Assembly (NCBI GenBank): GCA_019117265.1
Contig: DXAB01000059.1
Coordinates: 1-45,576 of the forward strand
From: Candidatus Olsenella pullicola
GTDB lineage: Bacteria; Actinomycetota; Coriobacteriia; Coriobacteriales; Atopobiaceae
Direction of reading: 5' to 3'
DNA: 45,576 nucleotides
Under the pieces are notes generated by a model, which had not been told where the DNA came from, ran no database searches, and worked only from the letters and a program-made list of their open reading frames with translations. The translations under genes were made by a program, and so were the position numbers. Positions 10,924 through 19,865 of this stretch are shown one piece after another. Positions within the stretch are counted from its first letter, which is position 1, and each line of letters starts with the position of its first letter.

Positions 10924-11154
10924 ATGAGTATACCAGCAACGACGTGGGGGTGCCCGCCGCCGGAGGACGGCGAGCGCCCGGTCAGCGTGGCCGAGGCCGC
11001 GCTCATCACCGGATACAGCAGGGACCGCATCCAGAAGCGCATCAGGCGGGGCATCCTCCCGGCCGTCATGCCGATGGGCTACCAGCGCGGGCGGATGGTG
11101 TTCGTCTCGCAGCTGCGCTACGTCATGGAGAGGCCGGTGGTGGTCGGTGTCTAG
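10924..11154 (+). CDS. Small HTH (MerR/excisionase-like) protein
   Basis: 'VSVAEAALITGYSRDRIQKRIRRGILPAVM...' winged-HTH style. Confidence 0.6.
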   Translation: MSIPATTWGCPPPEDGERPVSVAEAALITGYSRDRIQKRIRRGILPAVMPMGYQRGRMVFVSQLRYVMERPVVVGV

Positions 11155-11251
11155 CGGAATCGACGCAATCTTCGAGCGCCACCCCGGCGCGGCGCTCGCC
11201 TTCATGCTGCTCTGCGCGCTGGCCGTCATGACGGCGGACGGGTGGTGGTAG
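11147..11251 (+). CDS. Possible 34-aa membrane peptide
   Basis: GTG-start; MSSGIDAIFERHPGAALAFMLLCALAVMTADGWW; overlaps flanking genes tightly. Confidence 0.35.
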   Translation: MSSGIDAIFERHPGAALAFMLLCALAVMTADGWW

Positions 11252-11253
11252 CG

Positions 11254-11433
11254 ATGGCGAGGTGGAGGAGGCCCCCCGCCTGCACGACTGGAGAGCCGTT
11301 CGAGCGCTGGGCGCACGAGATGCTTCGGCGCGGCTTCACGGCGTGGCAGGTGGCGAGCAAGGCGGGGGTGCCCGAGACGCGCGTCACGCAGGCGTGGCAC
11401 AGGGAGGAGGCGCGACGTGCAGAGCGAGGCTGA
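11254..11433 (+). CDS. Small HTH-like protein
   Basis: 'MLRRGFTAWQVASKAGVPETRVTQAWHREE'. Confidence 0.45.
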   Translation: MARWRRPPACTTGEPFERWAHEMLRRGFTAWQVASKAGVPETRVTQAWHREEARRAERG

Positions 11434-11680
11434 GGCCGTGCGCGCGGCGGAGAGCTGCGTGCTGGGCGCGTCGGAGCGTCACATGGAGGAGGCGCCGGTC
11501 GAGCGCAGGTGCGTCAACTGCGCCTACTTCCGCGAGCTTGGCGGGACGCTCGGGCTGTCCGTCGAGGTGGAGCGCGCGCTGTCCTTCTGCGGGTCGTGCG
11601 AATGGGACGGCACGCCCTACGTGGTAGACCGCTCGAACACCGATGACATAGAGGAGTGCTTCACTCCGAGGAGGGACTAG
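11417..11680 (+). CDS. Small Cys-rich protein
   Basis: 'RCVNCAYFRE...FCGSCEWDG' paired CxxC motifs. Confidence 0.5.
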   Translation: MQSEAEAVRAAESCVLGASERHMEEAPVERRCVNCAYFRELGGTLGLSVEVERALSFCGSCEWDGTPYVVDRSNTDDIEECFTPRRD

Positions 11681-12202
11681 ATGGAGCTGACGGACATCCA
11701 GCGCCTCGCCGTGGCGGAGGCCATGGGCAAGGCGATCAAGGAAATGACAAACCCGCGCGGCGGGGCGCACGGCGCGCCGACGCTGCGCACGGAGTGCGAC
11801 GACGCCCTGCGGGCGGACTTCGAGGAGGACGGCACCGACCGCCGCCGCATCATCATCAACGGGCAGGAGGTCGGCACGCTCTCGGCCCGAGTCTCAAAAC
11901 CCGAGATCGGGACGCGGGTGGTGATGTCGAACAGGGCGGCGATGCTCAACTGGCTGCGCAGCTCCGACGACGGACGCGACGCGCTCGAGCGCCTGCTCGC
12001 GGACGGCAGGACCCGCGACGCCGTGGTCGCCGCTGCGACCGCCGACGGCATCCTGCCCGACGGGTGCCGCGTCGAGGACTACGAGAAGCCCGCCGCGTGG
12101 CTCGGGACGACCCTGCGCGTCTCCGTCCCCAAGGTCGGCGCCGCGCTCGGGGCTGAGCTGCCGTCCGCCGTCGTGGGGCTGCTCGGGGGCGCCGATGCCT
12201 AA
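11681..12202 (+). CDS. Hypothetical phage protein
   Basis: 173 aa ORF in contiguous early operon. Confidence 0.55.
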   Translation: MELTDIQRLAVAEAMGKAIKEMTNPRGGAHGAPTLRTECDDALRADFEEDGTDRRRIIINGQEVGTLSARVSKPEIGTRVVMSNRAAMLNWLRSSDDGRDALERLLADGRTRDAVVAAATADGILPDGCRVEDYEKPAAWLGTTLRVSVPKVGAALGAELPSAVVGLLGGADA

Positions 12203-12641
12203 GACCAAGCCCAAGGCGCTCGGAACGTCGTGGGAGACCGCCGTCGTGCGCTACACCAGGGAGCAGCTCGGCGACGAGCGCATCGAGCGCCGCGCCCTCC
12301 ACGGCGCGAAGGACATGGGCGACATCCACGGCCTCTTCGCTCACGGATACGAGGGCATCATCGAGTGCAAGCGCGTCCGCGACATGGGCGCCAAGGCCCT
12401 CGCGGAGTACCAGCGGCAGACGCTCGACGAGCGCGAGAACGCCGACGCGGACTTCGCCCTGCTCGTGGTCAAGAACTTCAACCACTCGGTCGGCGAGGCA
12501 TTCTGCTGGGTGACGCTGCGCGACCTCTCCCGAATCGCCCTGCCGCTCATGGTCAACGACGGGTGGCTCGACGCCGCCGACGAGACGTGGGTGTGCATGC
12601 CGTACTCGACGGCCTGCGCGCTCATGCGGGGCGACCGGTGA
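12195..12641 (+). CDS. PD-(D/E)XK nuclease / Holliday-junction resolvase-like
   Basis: 'GTSWETAVVRYTRE...HGAKDMGDIHGLFAHGYEGIIECKRVR' E-D-ExK pattern. Confidence 0.7.
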   Translation: MPKTKPKALGTSWETAVVRYTREQLGDERIERRALHGAKDMGDIHGLFAHGYEGIIECKRVRDMGAKALAEYQRQTLDERENADADFALLVVKNFNHSVGEAFCWVTLRDLSRIALPLMVNDGWLDAADETWVCMPYSTACALMRGDR

Positions 12642-12982
12642 CGGAGTCCTGGCAGGCCGCGCTGCAAAGGCAGGTCGAGGAGCGCAGGGAGTGGGCCGAG
12701 AGGCAGCCACACCCGTGGTGGGTCCGCGCCGACGGCCTCTTCCATGACCTCTTCGCCGAGGGGGACGACCGGCACGTCATCGACCGCACGCTCTACGCGA
12801 TGCGTATGGCCGTCCCGAGGGAGCCGACCGACCGCGAGACCTGCTCCGTCTACCGGCTCGGCGGCATAGAGCGCATCGTAGCCGACGAGGAGGACATGCC
12901 CGCAGTCATGCGGTGCGTGCGCATGAGCGGGTACCACGGCCACTACCGCAAGGCGGGGGAGGAGAGGAAGTACAGGTTCTAA
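12638..12982 (+). CDS. Hypothetical protein
   Basis: GTG start overlapping the upstream stop; 114 aa. Confidence 0.5.
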   Translation: MTESWQAALQRQVEERREWAERQPHPWWVRADGLFHDLFAEGDDRHVIDRTLYAMRMAVPREPTDRETCSVYRLGGIERIVADEEDMPAVMRCVRMSGYHGHYRKAGEERKYRF

Positions 12983-13007
12983 GTCTTATGCAGATTAAGG
13001 AGGAATA

Positions 13008-13691
13008 GTGTCAGAGATAGTCAAGTACACGACCACGGACGGGCTCGAGCTTGAGCTCACGCCCAAGAAGGTAATCGAGGAGCTCGTGAGCGCCAAGGAC
13101 AGGCCCGCCATGACCGACCGCAACGTCGCGATGATCATGGCCCGCTGCGCCGCCCTGCGCATGAACCCGCTCGCCGGGGACTGCCACATAGGCGTCTTCA
13201 AGGGGCGCCCGACCATCATGCCGAGCATCGACTACTACCAGCGCGTCGCGGCAATGCAGGAGGGCTACGACGGCATGGAGAGCGGCGTCATCGCGAGCTA
13301 CGGAGACGCCGACATGAGGAAGTTCGACGGCTGCGTGCTGCCCAAGGGCTGGACGCTCGTCGGCGGGTGGGCGACAGCATATGACAAGGGGCGCAGCCAC
13401 CCGGTCCACGTCGAGGTGGCGCTCGAGGAGTACGACCAGGACAACACGATGTGGGACGCAAAGCCGGCGACCATGATCCGCAAGGTCGCCAAGGCGCAGG
13501 CGCTGCGCGAGCTCTACCCGGGGTGCTTCAAGGGGACCTACGTCGCCGAGGAGATGCCCGCCGAGGACCCGCGCGCCGTCTCCTACTACGTGCCCGAGCC
13601 CGAGATTCCCAGCTTTGATGAGGACAGCCTCGTGGACGACGACTCCAGCGACGATACCATCGCTTCCGAGGTCGTCCCCGACTTCGAGTAA
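13008..13691 (+). CDS. RecT/Bet-like single-strand annealing protein
   Basis: 'MIMARCAALRMNPLAGDCHIGVFKGRPTIMPSIDYYQRVA...' followed by SSB-like gene. Confidence 0.75.
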   Translation: MSEIVKYTTTDGLELELTPKKVIEELVSAKDRPAMTDRNVAMIMARCAALRMNPLAGDCHIGVFKGRPTIMPSIDYYQRVAAMQEGYDGMESGVIASYGDADMRKFDGCVLPKGWTLVGGWATAYDKGRSHPVHVEVALEEYDQDNTMWDAKPATMIRKVAKAQALRELYPGCFKGTYVAEEMPAEDPRAVSYYVPEPEIPSFDEDSLVDDDSSDDTIASEVVPDFE

Positions 13692-13703
13692 GGAGAAAAG
13701 TTT

Positions 13704-14384
13704 ATGCGAGCAAACGGAAACTTCGGTCAGGTCGAGGCGAGGCAGGGCGGCGCGGGAGGCATGCTCGCCCCCGGCGGCTACGCCTGCCTAATCCACGAGG
13801 TCGAGGACGGGACGGAGGAGTCGAGCCCCTACATCGGGCTCGTCCTCAACGTCCTCGACCAAAAGACCAAGAGGCTCATGGACACGCAGGACCTCGCCGA
13901 CCCAGAGAACCACTGGCGGCACACCTATAAGTACTTCGTGAGTTCCTTCGACGCGCCCGGTATCGACTGGGCACGCTACAAGGCGCTCGTCGAGGCCGTG
14001 GAGGGCACCGCCCAGAACAAGGGATTCGTCTACCAGGACGTCGACGGCGGCGAGCGCCAGCTCGTCGGAAAGTGGGTCGGCTGCGTCTTCCGTCGCTACC
14101 TCTACGTCCCCAAGCGTGGCAAGCACGCCGGCCAGCAGCGCGAGGGCGTCGAGCTCTCCTACGTGCTCCCTGCGGCGGACGCGATCGCAGGGAACTTCGA
14201 CCCGAAGCTCGCCGAGCGCCGCGACGCGCGCCCCAAGGAGCTGCAGGGCACCCCGTACCCGCCCGAGCAGCAGGTCACCAAGGCCCCAGCCGCGCCACCT
14301 GCCCCCGCTCCCGTTGCACCCGCACCCGTGGCCGCGCCCCCGGTGCCCGCTCTCGACATCGCGGACGAGGACATCCCCTTCTAG
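13704..14384 (+). CDS. Phage SSB-like protein (DUF669 type)
   Basis: Pro/Ala linker and acidic tip 'DIADEDIPF' mimicking the SSB C-terminus; adjacent to RecT/Bet-like gene. Confidence 0.6.
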   Translation: MRANGNFGQVEARQGGAGGMLAPGGYACLIHEVEDGTEESSPYIGLVLNVLDQKTKRLMDTQDLADPENHWRHTYKYFVSSFDAPGIDWARYKALVEAVEGTAQNKGFVYQDVDGGERQLVGKWVGCVFRRYLYVPKRGKHAGQQREGVELSYVLPAADAIAGNFDPKLAERRDARPKELQGTPYPPEQQVTKAPAAPPAPAPVAPAPVAAPPVPALDIADEDIPF

Positions 14385-14411
14385 AGTGACCTAGACAACT
14401 GACGTAATTAC

Positions 14412-14431
14412 GGGGCCTCTTCGGAGGCCCC
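14412..14431 (+). terminator. UUCG tetraloop hairpin
   Basis: GGGGCCTC-TTCG-GAGGCCCC perfect stem after SSB-like gene; short T run only. Confidence 0.5.
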
Positions 14432-14435
14432 CTTC

Positions 14436-14663
14436 ATGCTGCGAGGAGGTGAGAAGGTGTCAAGCGTAAGGTACAAGAAGGACCATGACGGGAAGACCTT
14501 TTGCCCGGTCGTGTCGGCGGCGTGCCGCCAGTGGTCAAGGTGCATCGAGAACGAGTGCGAGTGGTGTTTTGAGAGCGGAAACGACGACTACTCGTGCTGC
14601 GCGCTGCTCAAGATGGTTCGCGACACTTCGAGCATCGGTTACGCGCTGGCACGCGGCGAGTGA
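14436..14663 (+). CDS. Small Cys-rich protein
   Basis: Eight Cys in 75 aa; RBS GAGGAGGTG nearby. Confidence 0.45.
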   Translation: MLRGGEKVSSVRYKKDHDGKTFCPVVSAACRQWSRCIENECEWCFESGNDDYSCCALLKMVRDTSSIGYALARGE

Positions 14664-15118
14664 TGGCGACCGACAGCTTCAAGTTCTGGGACAGCTACTA
14701 CGAGGCCCTCAAGATGGCCCCGACGCCGGAGGATGGCTACCGGCTGGTCATGGCGCTTTGCGCTCAGGTCTTTGACGGCGAGGAGCCCGACTTCTCCGAC
14801 AACCCGATTCTCGGAATGGCCTACCAGATCATGGCCGGGCAAGCCATACAGTCCCGTGACATAGCAAGGCGTGGGCGAGAGAACGGCAAGAAGGCTCGCG
14901 GCGTTCCAAAGCAAAGGTGGCCTAAAGGGGGCCTTAAGGGGTCGCAAAGGGGTGCGAAAGCGAATAGAAAAGAAGAGAAGGGAGGGGAAGCGATAGCTTC
15001 TCCTCTCCCTTCTCCTACATGGCGCGATGCGCCGGGCGCTGACGCGCCGGCGCCCGAGCCCTGCTCTGAGCCCTGGGACGTCCCGGACGGTGAGCTCCCG
15101 ACGCCGCCTGACGTATGA
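14663..15118 (+). CDS. DUF6291-like replication/organizer protein
   Basis: 'DSFKFWDSYYEALKMAPTPEDGYRLVMALCAQVFDGEEPDFSDNPIL...'. Confidence 0.6.
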   Translation: MATDSFKFWDSYYEALKMAPTPEDGYRLVMALCAQVFDGEEPDFSDNPILGMAYQIMAGQAIQSRDIARRGRENGKKARGVPKQRWPKGGLKGSQRGAKANRKEEKGGEAIASPLPSPTWRDAPGADAPAPEPCSEPWDVPDGELPTPPDV

Positions 15119-16041
15119 GCGCGTGGGACGAGGCGCGCGAGCGCTGCGCCCCTCCGCGCGGGTGGGCCGTCGACTGCTACCTCGGCGGACCTGACCCGCT
15201 TCCCACGGGAACCCCGCTCGACGACGCACTTGGCGGCGGCCTCATGCCGGGGGTCACGGTCGTCGGCGGCGTGGCCAGCGCCGGAAAGTCCGCGCTCGCG
15301 TGCCACGCGTCGGCCAACGTCGCGTCTCGCGGAGAGCGGGTGCTCTACCTCACGCTCGACGACTCCTGGGGCAACGTCGTCTCACGATGCATGAGCGCGT
15401 GGAGCGTCGACCATGCGGGTTCGTGGGGATGCGGGCCGTTCTCCTGGTCGGCGCTCCCGGCGATGCGCCGGCAGCTCGCGCCGATGCGCTCGCCCGACCC
15501 GTCAAGGGACGCCTTCGAGCTGCGCAGGCGCGACGCGGCCCTTATGGCGTGCGCCCACTGGGACGACGGCCCTGCGCGATGGCTCGCCGTCGTCGACTCG
15601 ATGACCGACGTCGGGCAGATAGAGCGGCTCTTGCGCGACCTCGCCGACGCAGGCGAGACGCCGGCGCTCGTGGTCGTGGACTACGTGCAGCAGTACCAGA
15701 GCGGCGAGCCGGAGCTCGACAAGGGCGAGTACGGGCGCGTCTCGGAGGTGTCAGGCAGGCTCCAACGCCTGAGCCTCTGGGGAGGATTCCCGATGCTCGT
15801 GCTCAGCAGCCTCAGGAAGCTCTCGAGGCAGGACGACGAGCCGACGCTCGACTGGTTTCGCGGCTCAGGCGTGGTCGGCTACTCCGCGTGGGCCGCGTGC
15901 GTGATCACGAAGGGCGAGCGCGAGGGCAAGGGATGGCGCGAGGCGGTCATAAACGTTGTCAAGAACAAGGGGGGCCGCTCCGGCATCGCAGTACCGATGC
16001 AGCTCTGGGGCGCCTTCTCATGGACGAGGGGGATCGAGTGA
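15115..16041 (+). CDS. DnaB/RecA-like replicative helicase ATPase
   Basis: Walker A 'GGVASAGKSALA', 'ALVVVDYVQQY', 'LSSLRK'. Confidence 0.8.
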   Translation: MSAWDEARERCAPPRGWAVDCYLGGPDPLPTGTPLDDALGGGLMPGVTVVGGVASAGKSALACHASANVASRGERVLYLTLDDSWGNVVSRCMSAWSVDHAGSWGCGPFSWSALPAMRRQLAPMRSPDPSRDAFELRRRDAALMACAHWDDGPARWLAVVDSMTDVGQIERLLRDLADAGETPALVVVDYVQQYQSGEPELDKGEYGRVSEVSGRLQRLSLWGGFPMLVLSSLRKLSRQDDEPTLDWFRGSGVVGYSAWAACVITKGEREGKGWREAVINVVKNKGGRSGIAVPMQLWGAFSWTRGIE

Positions 16042-16077
16042 TCAAGACGAGGAGCTTCGACGAGGAGAGGAGGTCGC

Positions 16078-16242
16078 ATGAGCGACGAGAGCTCGGGGGC
16101 AAGGGGGTGCCTGCTCGTTGTCGGGCTGGCGCTCGTGTCCGTCGCGGTAGGGCTCGCGCTCGAGCCGTGGGCGGGCTTTGCCGTCATGGGGTGCGCGCTC
16201 GTCCTCGGCGCGGCGTGCGGGGGCTCAGATGGCCGCGGGTGA
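16078..16242 (+). CDS. Small two-TM membrane protein (54 aa)
   Basis: MSDESSGARGCLLVVGLALVSVAVGLALEPWAGFAVMGCALVLGAACGGSDGRG; GAGAGGAGG RBS; below ORF-track length cutoff. Confidence 0.45.
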   Translation: MSDESSGARGCLLVVGLALVSVAVGLALEPWAGFAVMGCALVLGAACGGSDGRG

Positions 16243-16429
16243 CGCGACGCGGCGCCGCCGGAGCCACGGCGAGCCGGACTGCATGGGCCTCTACGAGGGC
16301 GGGGAGTGCGAGCTGTGCCTCTTCCGCCGCGAGTGCCGCCTGAGGGCGTGGGAGGTCGAGGAGGCGAGGGAGAGCGCGGCGAGAGTTGACCGAGAGATGC
16401 GTCGACATCGGAAGGAGTGCTCTGAATGA
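16229..16429 (+). CDS. Small Cys-rich protein
   Basis: 'GECELCLFRRECRLRAWEVEEARE'. Confidence 0.45.
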   Translation: MAAGDATRRRRSHGEPDCMGLYEGGECELCLFRRECRLRAWEVEEARESAARVDREMRRHRKECSE

Positions 16430-17616
16430 CCGGAACCGAGCGCCTGCGCGAGCTGGCGAAAGACACGTGCAAGATTTACCTCTGGGGCATTATTCGCGCA
16501 TACAGAGAGGACAAGTACGACACCGTCGAGGGGGACGGTAAGACCCTCAACGGCCTGCTCTGCGAAATCGCCGACCAGATAGAGCTTGAGGACGAGCGGG
16601 GCTGCGACGTAGAGACCGTGCGACACGACGCGTACGAGGCGTGGGAGTGGGTGCGCAAGCACGGCGGGCTGGACGCGGTGAGGCGACGCTGGGGGTGCCT
16701 GGACTACTACGCCGACCCCGTTCCGCGCTCATGCATGGAGAAGCGTCTCGCGCGGCTCCAGCGCCAGATAGACGAGAGCCACGCGGCGCTCGGGCGGCGC
16801 AGGGTGCGCATCGAGGAGCTTGGCCACCGCGTCGGCGACCTCACGCGCGAGAACGCCGAGCTGCGCAGGAGGGCCATGCCCGATGGCATGGAGTGGCCGA
16901 CTGTTGACGGGCGCAAGGTCGATTTCAAGACGCCATACCAGCCAGACCTCGGAGTACTTGAAGCCGTGAGCATCTACAACAACGGCGCGGTCGAGGTGAT
17001 GAGCCATGACGGAATAATCAAGCCAGTTTCCGAAATCCATACCGCCGTCCTCGCAGCCGACGGCGAGCCGCTGGAGGTCGGGCAGACGGTGTGGGATACG
17101 AATGGCGATGAGCTGCAGGTCCTGAGCATCGAGAACGACCACGAGCGCCACGTCACGTGCCACTACGAAGGCGTCGACGGAATCAAGGCGAACGGCTGGT
17201 GGCTCACCCGCGAGCTCACCCACAAGCGCCCCGTGCTGGACGCGGACGGCGCGCCAATCAAGAAGGGCGATACGGTCTACCTGCTCACCGGCGAGTGGTG
17301 CGACGAGTTCCCGTGCCTCGGGTTCCACGGCGGCGAGGAGCTTGAGGTGTTCGATGACGGAGAGGCCGATCACGTGCCAGGCGGCGTCCAGTGCCGCGAG
17401 AAGGAGAAGGGGACTGGCTATCGCTACACCTGCTACCCGCAGCCGTCGCAGCTCACCCACACCAAGCCCGCGCCGCCCGACAGCTGGGAGCGCATCGAGG
17501 AGGACATCGCCGAGGGATTCATGGCGACAGAGGAGACGGCGCGCGACCTCCGCGAGGAGGCCAGAGACATTGTGCGCCGCTGCCGCGCGCTGGCCGAGCG
17601 AGAGAGGGGCGAGTGA
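16426..17616 (+). CDS. Coiled-coil protein with two small beta-barrel-like repeats
   Basis: Repeat 'VLAADGEPLEVGQTVWDTNGDELQVL...' and 'VLDADGAPIKKGDTVYLLTGE...'. Confidence 0.6.
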   Translation: MTGTERLRELAKDTCKIYLWGIIRAYREDKYDTVEGDGKTLNGLLCEIADQIELEDERGCDVETVRHDAYEAWEWVRKHGGLDAVRRRWGCLDYYADPVPRSCMEKRLARLQRQIDESHAALGRRRVRIEELGHRVGDLTRENAELRRRAMPDGMEWPTVDGRKVDFKTPYQPDLGVLEAVSIYNNGAVEVMSHDGIIKPVSEIHTAVLAADGEPLEVGQTVWDTNGDELQVLSIENDHERHVTCHYEGVDGIKANGWWLTRELTHKRPVLDADGAPIKKGDTVYLLTGEWCDEFPCLGFHGGEELEVFDDGEADHVPGGVQCREKEKGTGYRYTCYPQPSQLTHTKPAPPDSWERIEEDIAEGFMATEETARDLREEARDIVRRCRALAERERGE

Positions 17617-17873
17617 TGAACCGCGAGTACGTATGCCTCGCCGTGCCGCACCTTGAGGCGTACGCCGGAGAGACCCACACCGACTACATCCCGCGCGAGG
17701 AGGTCGTGCGGTGCCGTGACTGCAGGCACGGGGACCCGTTCTGCGACTCGAGCAGCTATGCGGGCATGATCGACTGCCTTCACTTCGCGCAGTGGGACTA
17801 CTACGACGACGAGCCAGGGGTCTGGCCGGTCAAGCCGGACGGCTTCTGCGCGTGGGGAGAGAGGAGAAGGTGA
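17616..17873 (+). CDS. Small Cys-rich phage protein
   Basis: 'VVRCRDCRHGDPFCD...DGFCAWGERR'; TGATG overlap. Confidence 0.55.
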   Translation: MNREYVCLAVPHLEAYAGETHTDYIPREEVVRCRDCRHGDPFCDSSSYAGMIDCLHFAQWDYYDDEPGVWPVKPDGFCAWGERRR

Positions 17874-18175
17874 TGGAGCACATCATCCAGTTCGGCGTCA
17901 ACATCGACGACGACGCGATTCGCCGCGAGGTCGTGAGGCTCGCGACGCGGGAGATCATCGAGGACCTCAAGGTCGAGTGCCGCAAGGAGCTCGGGCTGAC
18001 GGGAAGCAGCTACAGCCGCTCCGGGTTCGTGAACTCCATGGTCGACGGCATCCTCGCTGACTGCCGCGAGCAGGTCGTGAGGGAGGCCGCCTCAGCCCTC
18101 GCCGACAAGGCGCCTAAGCAGAAGTGGTACCGCGAGATGATACCGGGCGCCGTGGGGGAGGCGGTGGAGCGATGA
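17873..18175 (+). CDS. Hypothetical protein
   Basis: TGATG-coupled ORF, 100 aa. Confidence 0.5.
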   Translation: MEHIIQFGVNIDDDAIRREVVRLATREIIEDLKVECRKELGLTGSSYSRSGFVNSMVDGILADCREQVVREAASALADKAPKQKWYREMIPGAVGEAVER

Positions 18176-18408
18176 GCGTCTGCAAGCCGCCCAAGCGCCG
18201 ATGCGAGACATGCGGCTTCTGGGACGCGCTCAGCGAGCCTGGCGAACGCAAGAGCACGGGCCAGTGCTTCCGCCACCCGCCCGTCTTCTGCGGGGAGTTC
18301 GACCCCGACGGGCTCCCGCGCTTCGAGTGTCCGGTGACCGGCGTCAACGCCACGTGCGGCGACTGGGCCAAGGAGGACGAGAGGCACAGGGAGAGGTGGC
18401 CGGAATGA
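18172..18408 (+). CDS. Small Cys-rich protein
   Basis: 'RRCETCGFWDALSEPGERKSTGQCFRHPPVFCGEF'; ATGA overlap. Confidence 0.5.
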   Translation: MSVCKPPKRRCETCGFWDALSEPGERKSTGQCFRHPPVFCGEFDPDGLPRFECPVTGVNATCGDWAKEDERHRERWPE

Positions 18409-18731
18409 CGCAGAGCAAGTGGGTCCGCGTCGGCAGCGTCCGACGGTTCGACGACATGAGCGACAAGACAAAATTCGTGCGTGACATCAAGGGCGCAGCC
18501 GGCGACGTCGATGACGCGATGTTGGCATACCGCTACGGCGACAGGAGCACACGAACTCTCGAAGAAGCCTACCGAGACATCGTGCTCTACTGCTGCGCCG
18601 ACGTCGTCCAGGCCACGCTCAATCTCGTGGCCGCGCTGGGCGTGGAGGACTTCAGGCCGTACCTCAAGGCGTGCGAGCGGCGCAACCGGGAGATGGGGCG
18701 GATCACGGACGGGAAGGCGGTGGACGAGTGA
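18405..18731 (+). CDS. Hypothetical phage protein
   Basis: ATGA-coupled 108 aa ORF. Confidence 0.5.
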   Translation: MTQSKWVRVGSVRRFDDMSDKTKFVRDIKGAAGDVDDAMLAYRYGDRSTRTLEEAYRDIVLYCCADVVQATLNLVAALGVEDFRPYLKACERRNREMGRITDGKAVDE

Positions 18732-19420
18732 GCGAGGAGACCATGGAGCCCAGGACGTTCGAGGACCTGTGGCTCATGCGCGAGACGTCGAAGGAGTGGT
18801 TCGACGGCCAGCTGAGGTACGAGAACGTTCGCAAGGGGGCCGACCCCGAGGTCGGGATGGTGGACAGCATGAGCTGGCACGTGGTCCCGTTCTCGGACAG
18901 GGTCAACGTGGAGCTCCACACCCACGTCATCGAGGAGGTCCGACAGAACGGCCACTCGATGTCGCTGAGGACCAAGTTAGAGACGCTGGCCAGCTACGAC
19001 ACCATGGAGGCGTTCCGCGCCAGCGAGTGGTGGGACCTCACCATGGAGAGGTTCGCCGGAGGGGACGCCGACGCGTCGTGGCTGCGAACGGTCGAGCTGG
19101 ACGGCGAGGAGATCGGAGTCGAGCTCACGTGGGTGGGGTACGGGCCCGACGTCACGCTGTCCGTGGAGGTTGGAAACCGGTACCGAGACTGGCTGGGCAA
19201 CCACCGGCAGGGCAAGGGTCACGACACCCTGGACGTGAGGGTGGACCGCATGTCCGGGACGCTGTCGCTGTACCTTGACGGCCACCAGGTCGAGGGAACG
19301 GTGGGGGAGATCGAGGCGGCCATGACGCTCATGGAGCGTTTGGTTGACCTCGGCGTCAAGGTCGATGACGGGGCGATAACGGTTCCGCTTCCGAAGAGCG
19401 AGAGCGAGGTGGGCGAATGA
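18728..19420 (+). CDS. Hypothetical protein
   Basis: GTGA-coupled ORF. Confidence 0.5.
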   Translation: MSEETMEPRTFEDLWLMRETSKEWFDGQLRYENVRKGADPEVGMVDSMSWHVVPFSDRVNVELHTHVIEEVRQNGHSMSLRTKLETLASYDTMEAFRASEWWDLTMERFAGGDADASWLRTVELDGEEIGVELTWVGYGPDVTLSVEVGNRYRDWLGNHRQGKGHDTLDVRVDRMSGTLSLYLDGHQVEGTVGEIEAAMTLMERLVDLGVKVDDGAITVPLPKSESEVGE

Positions 19421-19590
19421 GCTGCAAGTACTGCAAGTGGCCGCCGAAGGACATACAGGTCAAGGGCGGCGGCAAGTACGGGCACGCCTACATATACGGC
19501 TGCGTGGTCCACGTCACCGACCGCGAGAGGACCATGACGTTTCGCGCAAAGTACTGCCCCATGTGCGGGAGGAGGCTGGTGGAGGAATGA
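19417..19590 (+). CDS. 57-aa zinc-ribbon-like protein
   Basis: MSCKYCKWPPKDI...YCPMCGRRLVEE; not in ORF track. Confidence 0.5.
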   Translation: MSCKYCKWPPKDIQVKGGGKYGHAYIYGCVVHVTDRERTMTFRAKYCPMCGRRLVEE

Positions 19591-19865
19591 GCCTAGAGAA
19601 GCTGCGCGACAAGTACCAGCAGAAGGCCGACTACTACTGGGAGTGCTACCAGATGGACGGCCAGGCGAGCGCCCTGCGCGCCCACGATCGAAACGAGGAG
19701 CTTGCCGACGCTCTAACCAAGGCCATCAACGCCGGGCACATATCCGAGGAGCTTGCCGTCCTCAAGATAGCCGTGCTCGACATCGACCCGGACGACGAGC
19801 GAGGCGACCTCGTGACAGCCGTGAAGCGTCTCCAGAAGCGCGTGCGAGAGGGGAAGGTGATCTAA
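19587..19865 (+). CDS. Hypothetical protein
   Basis: ATGA-coupled 92 aa ORF. Confidence 0.5.
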   Translation: MSLEKLRDKYQQKADYYWECYQMDGQASALRAHDRNEELADALTKAINAGHISEELAVLKIAVLDIDPDDERGDLVTAVKRLQKRVREGKVI

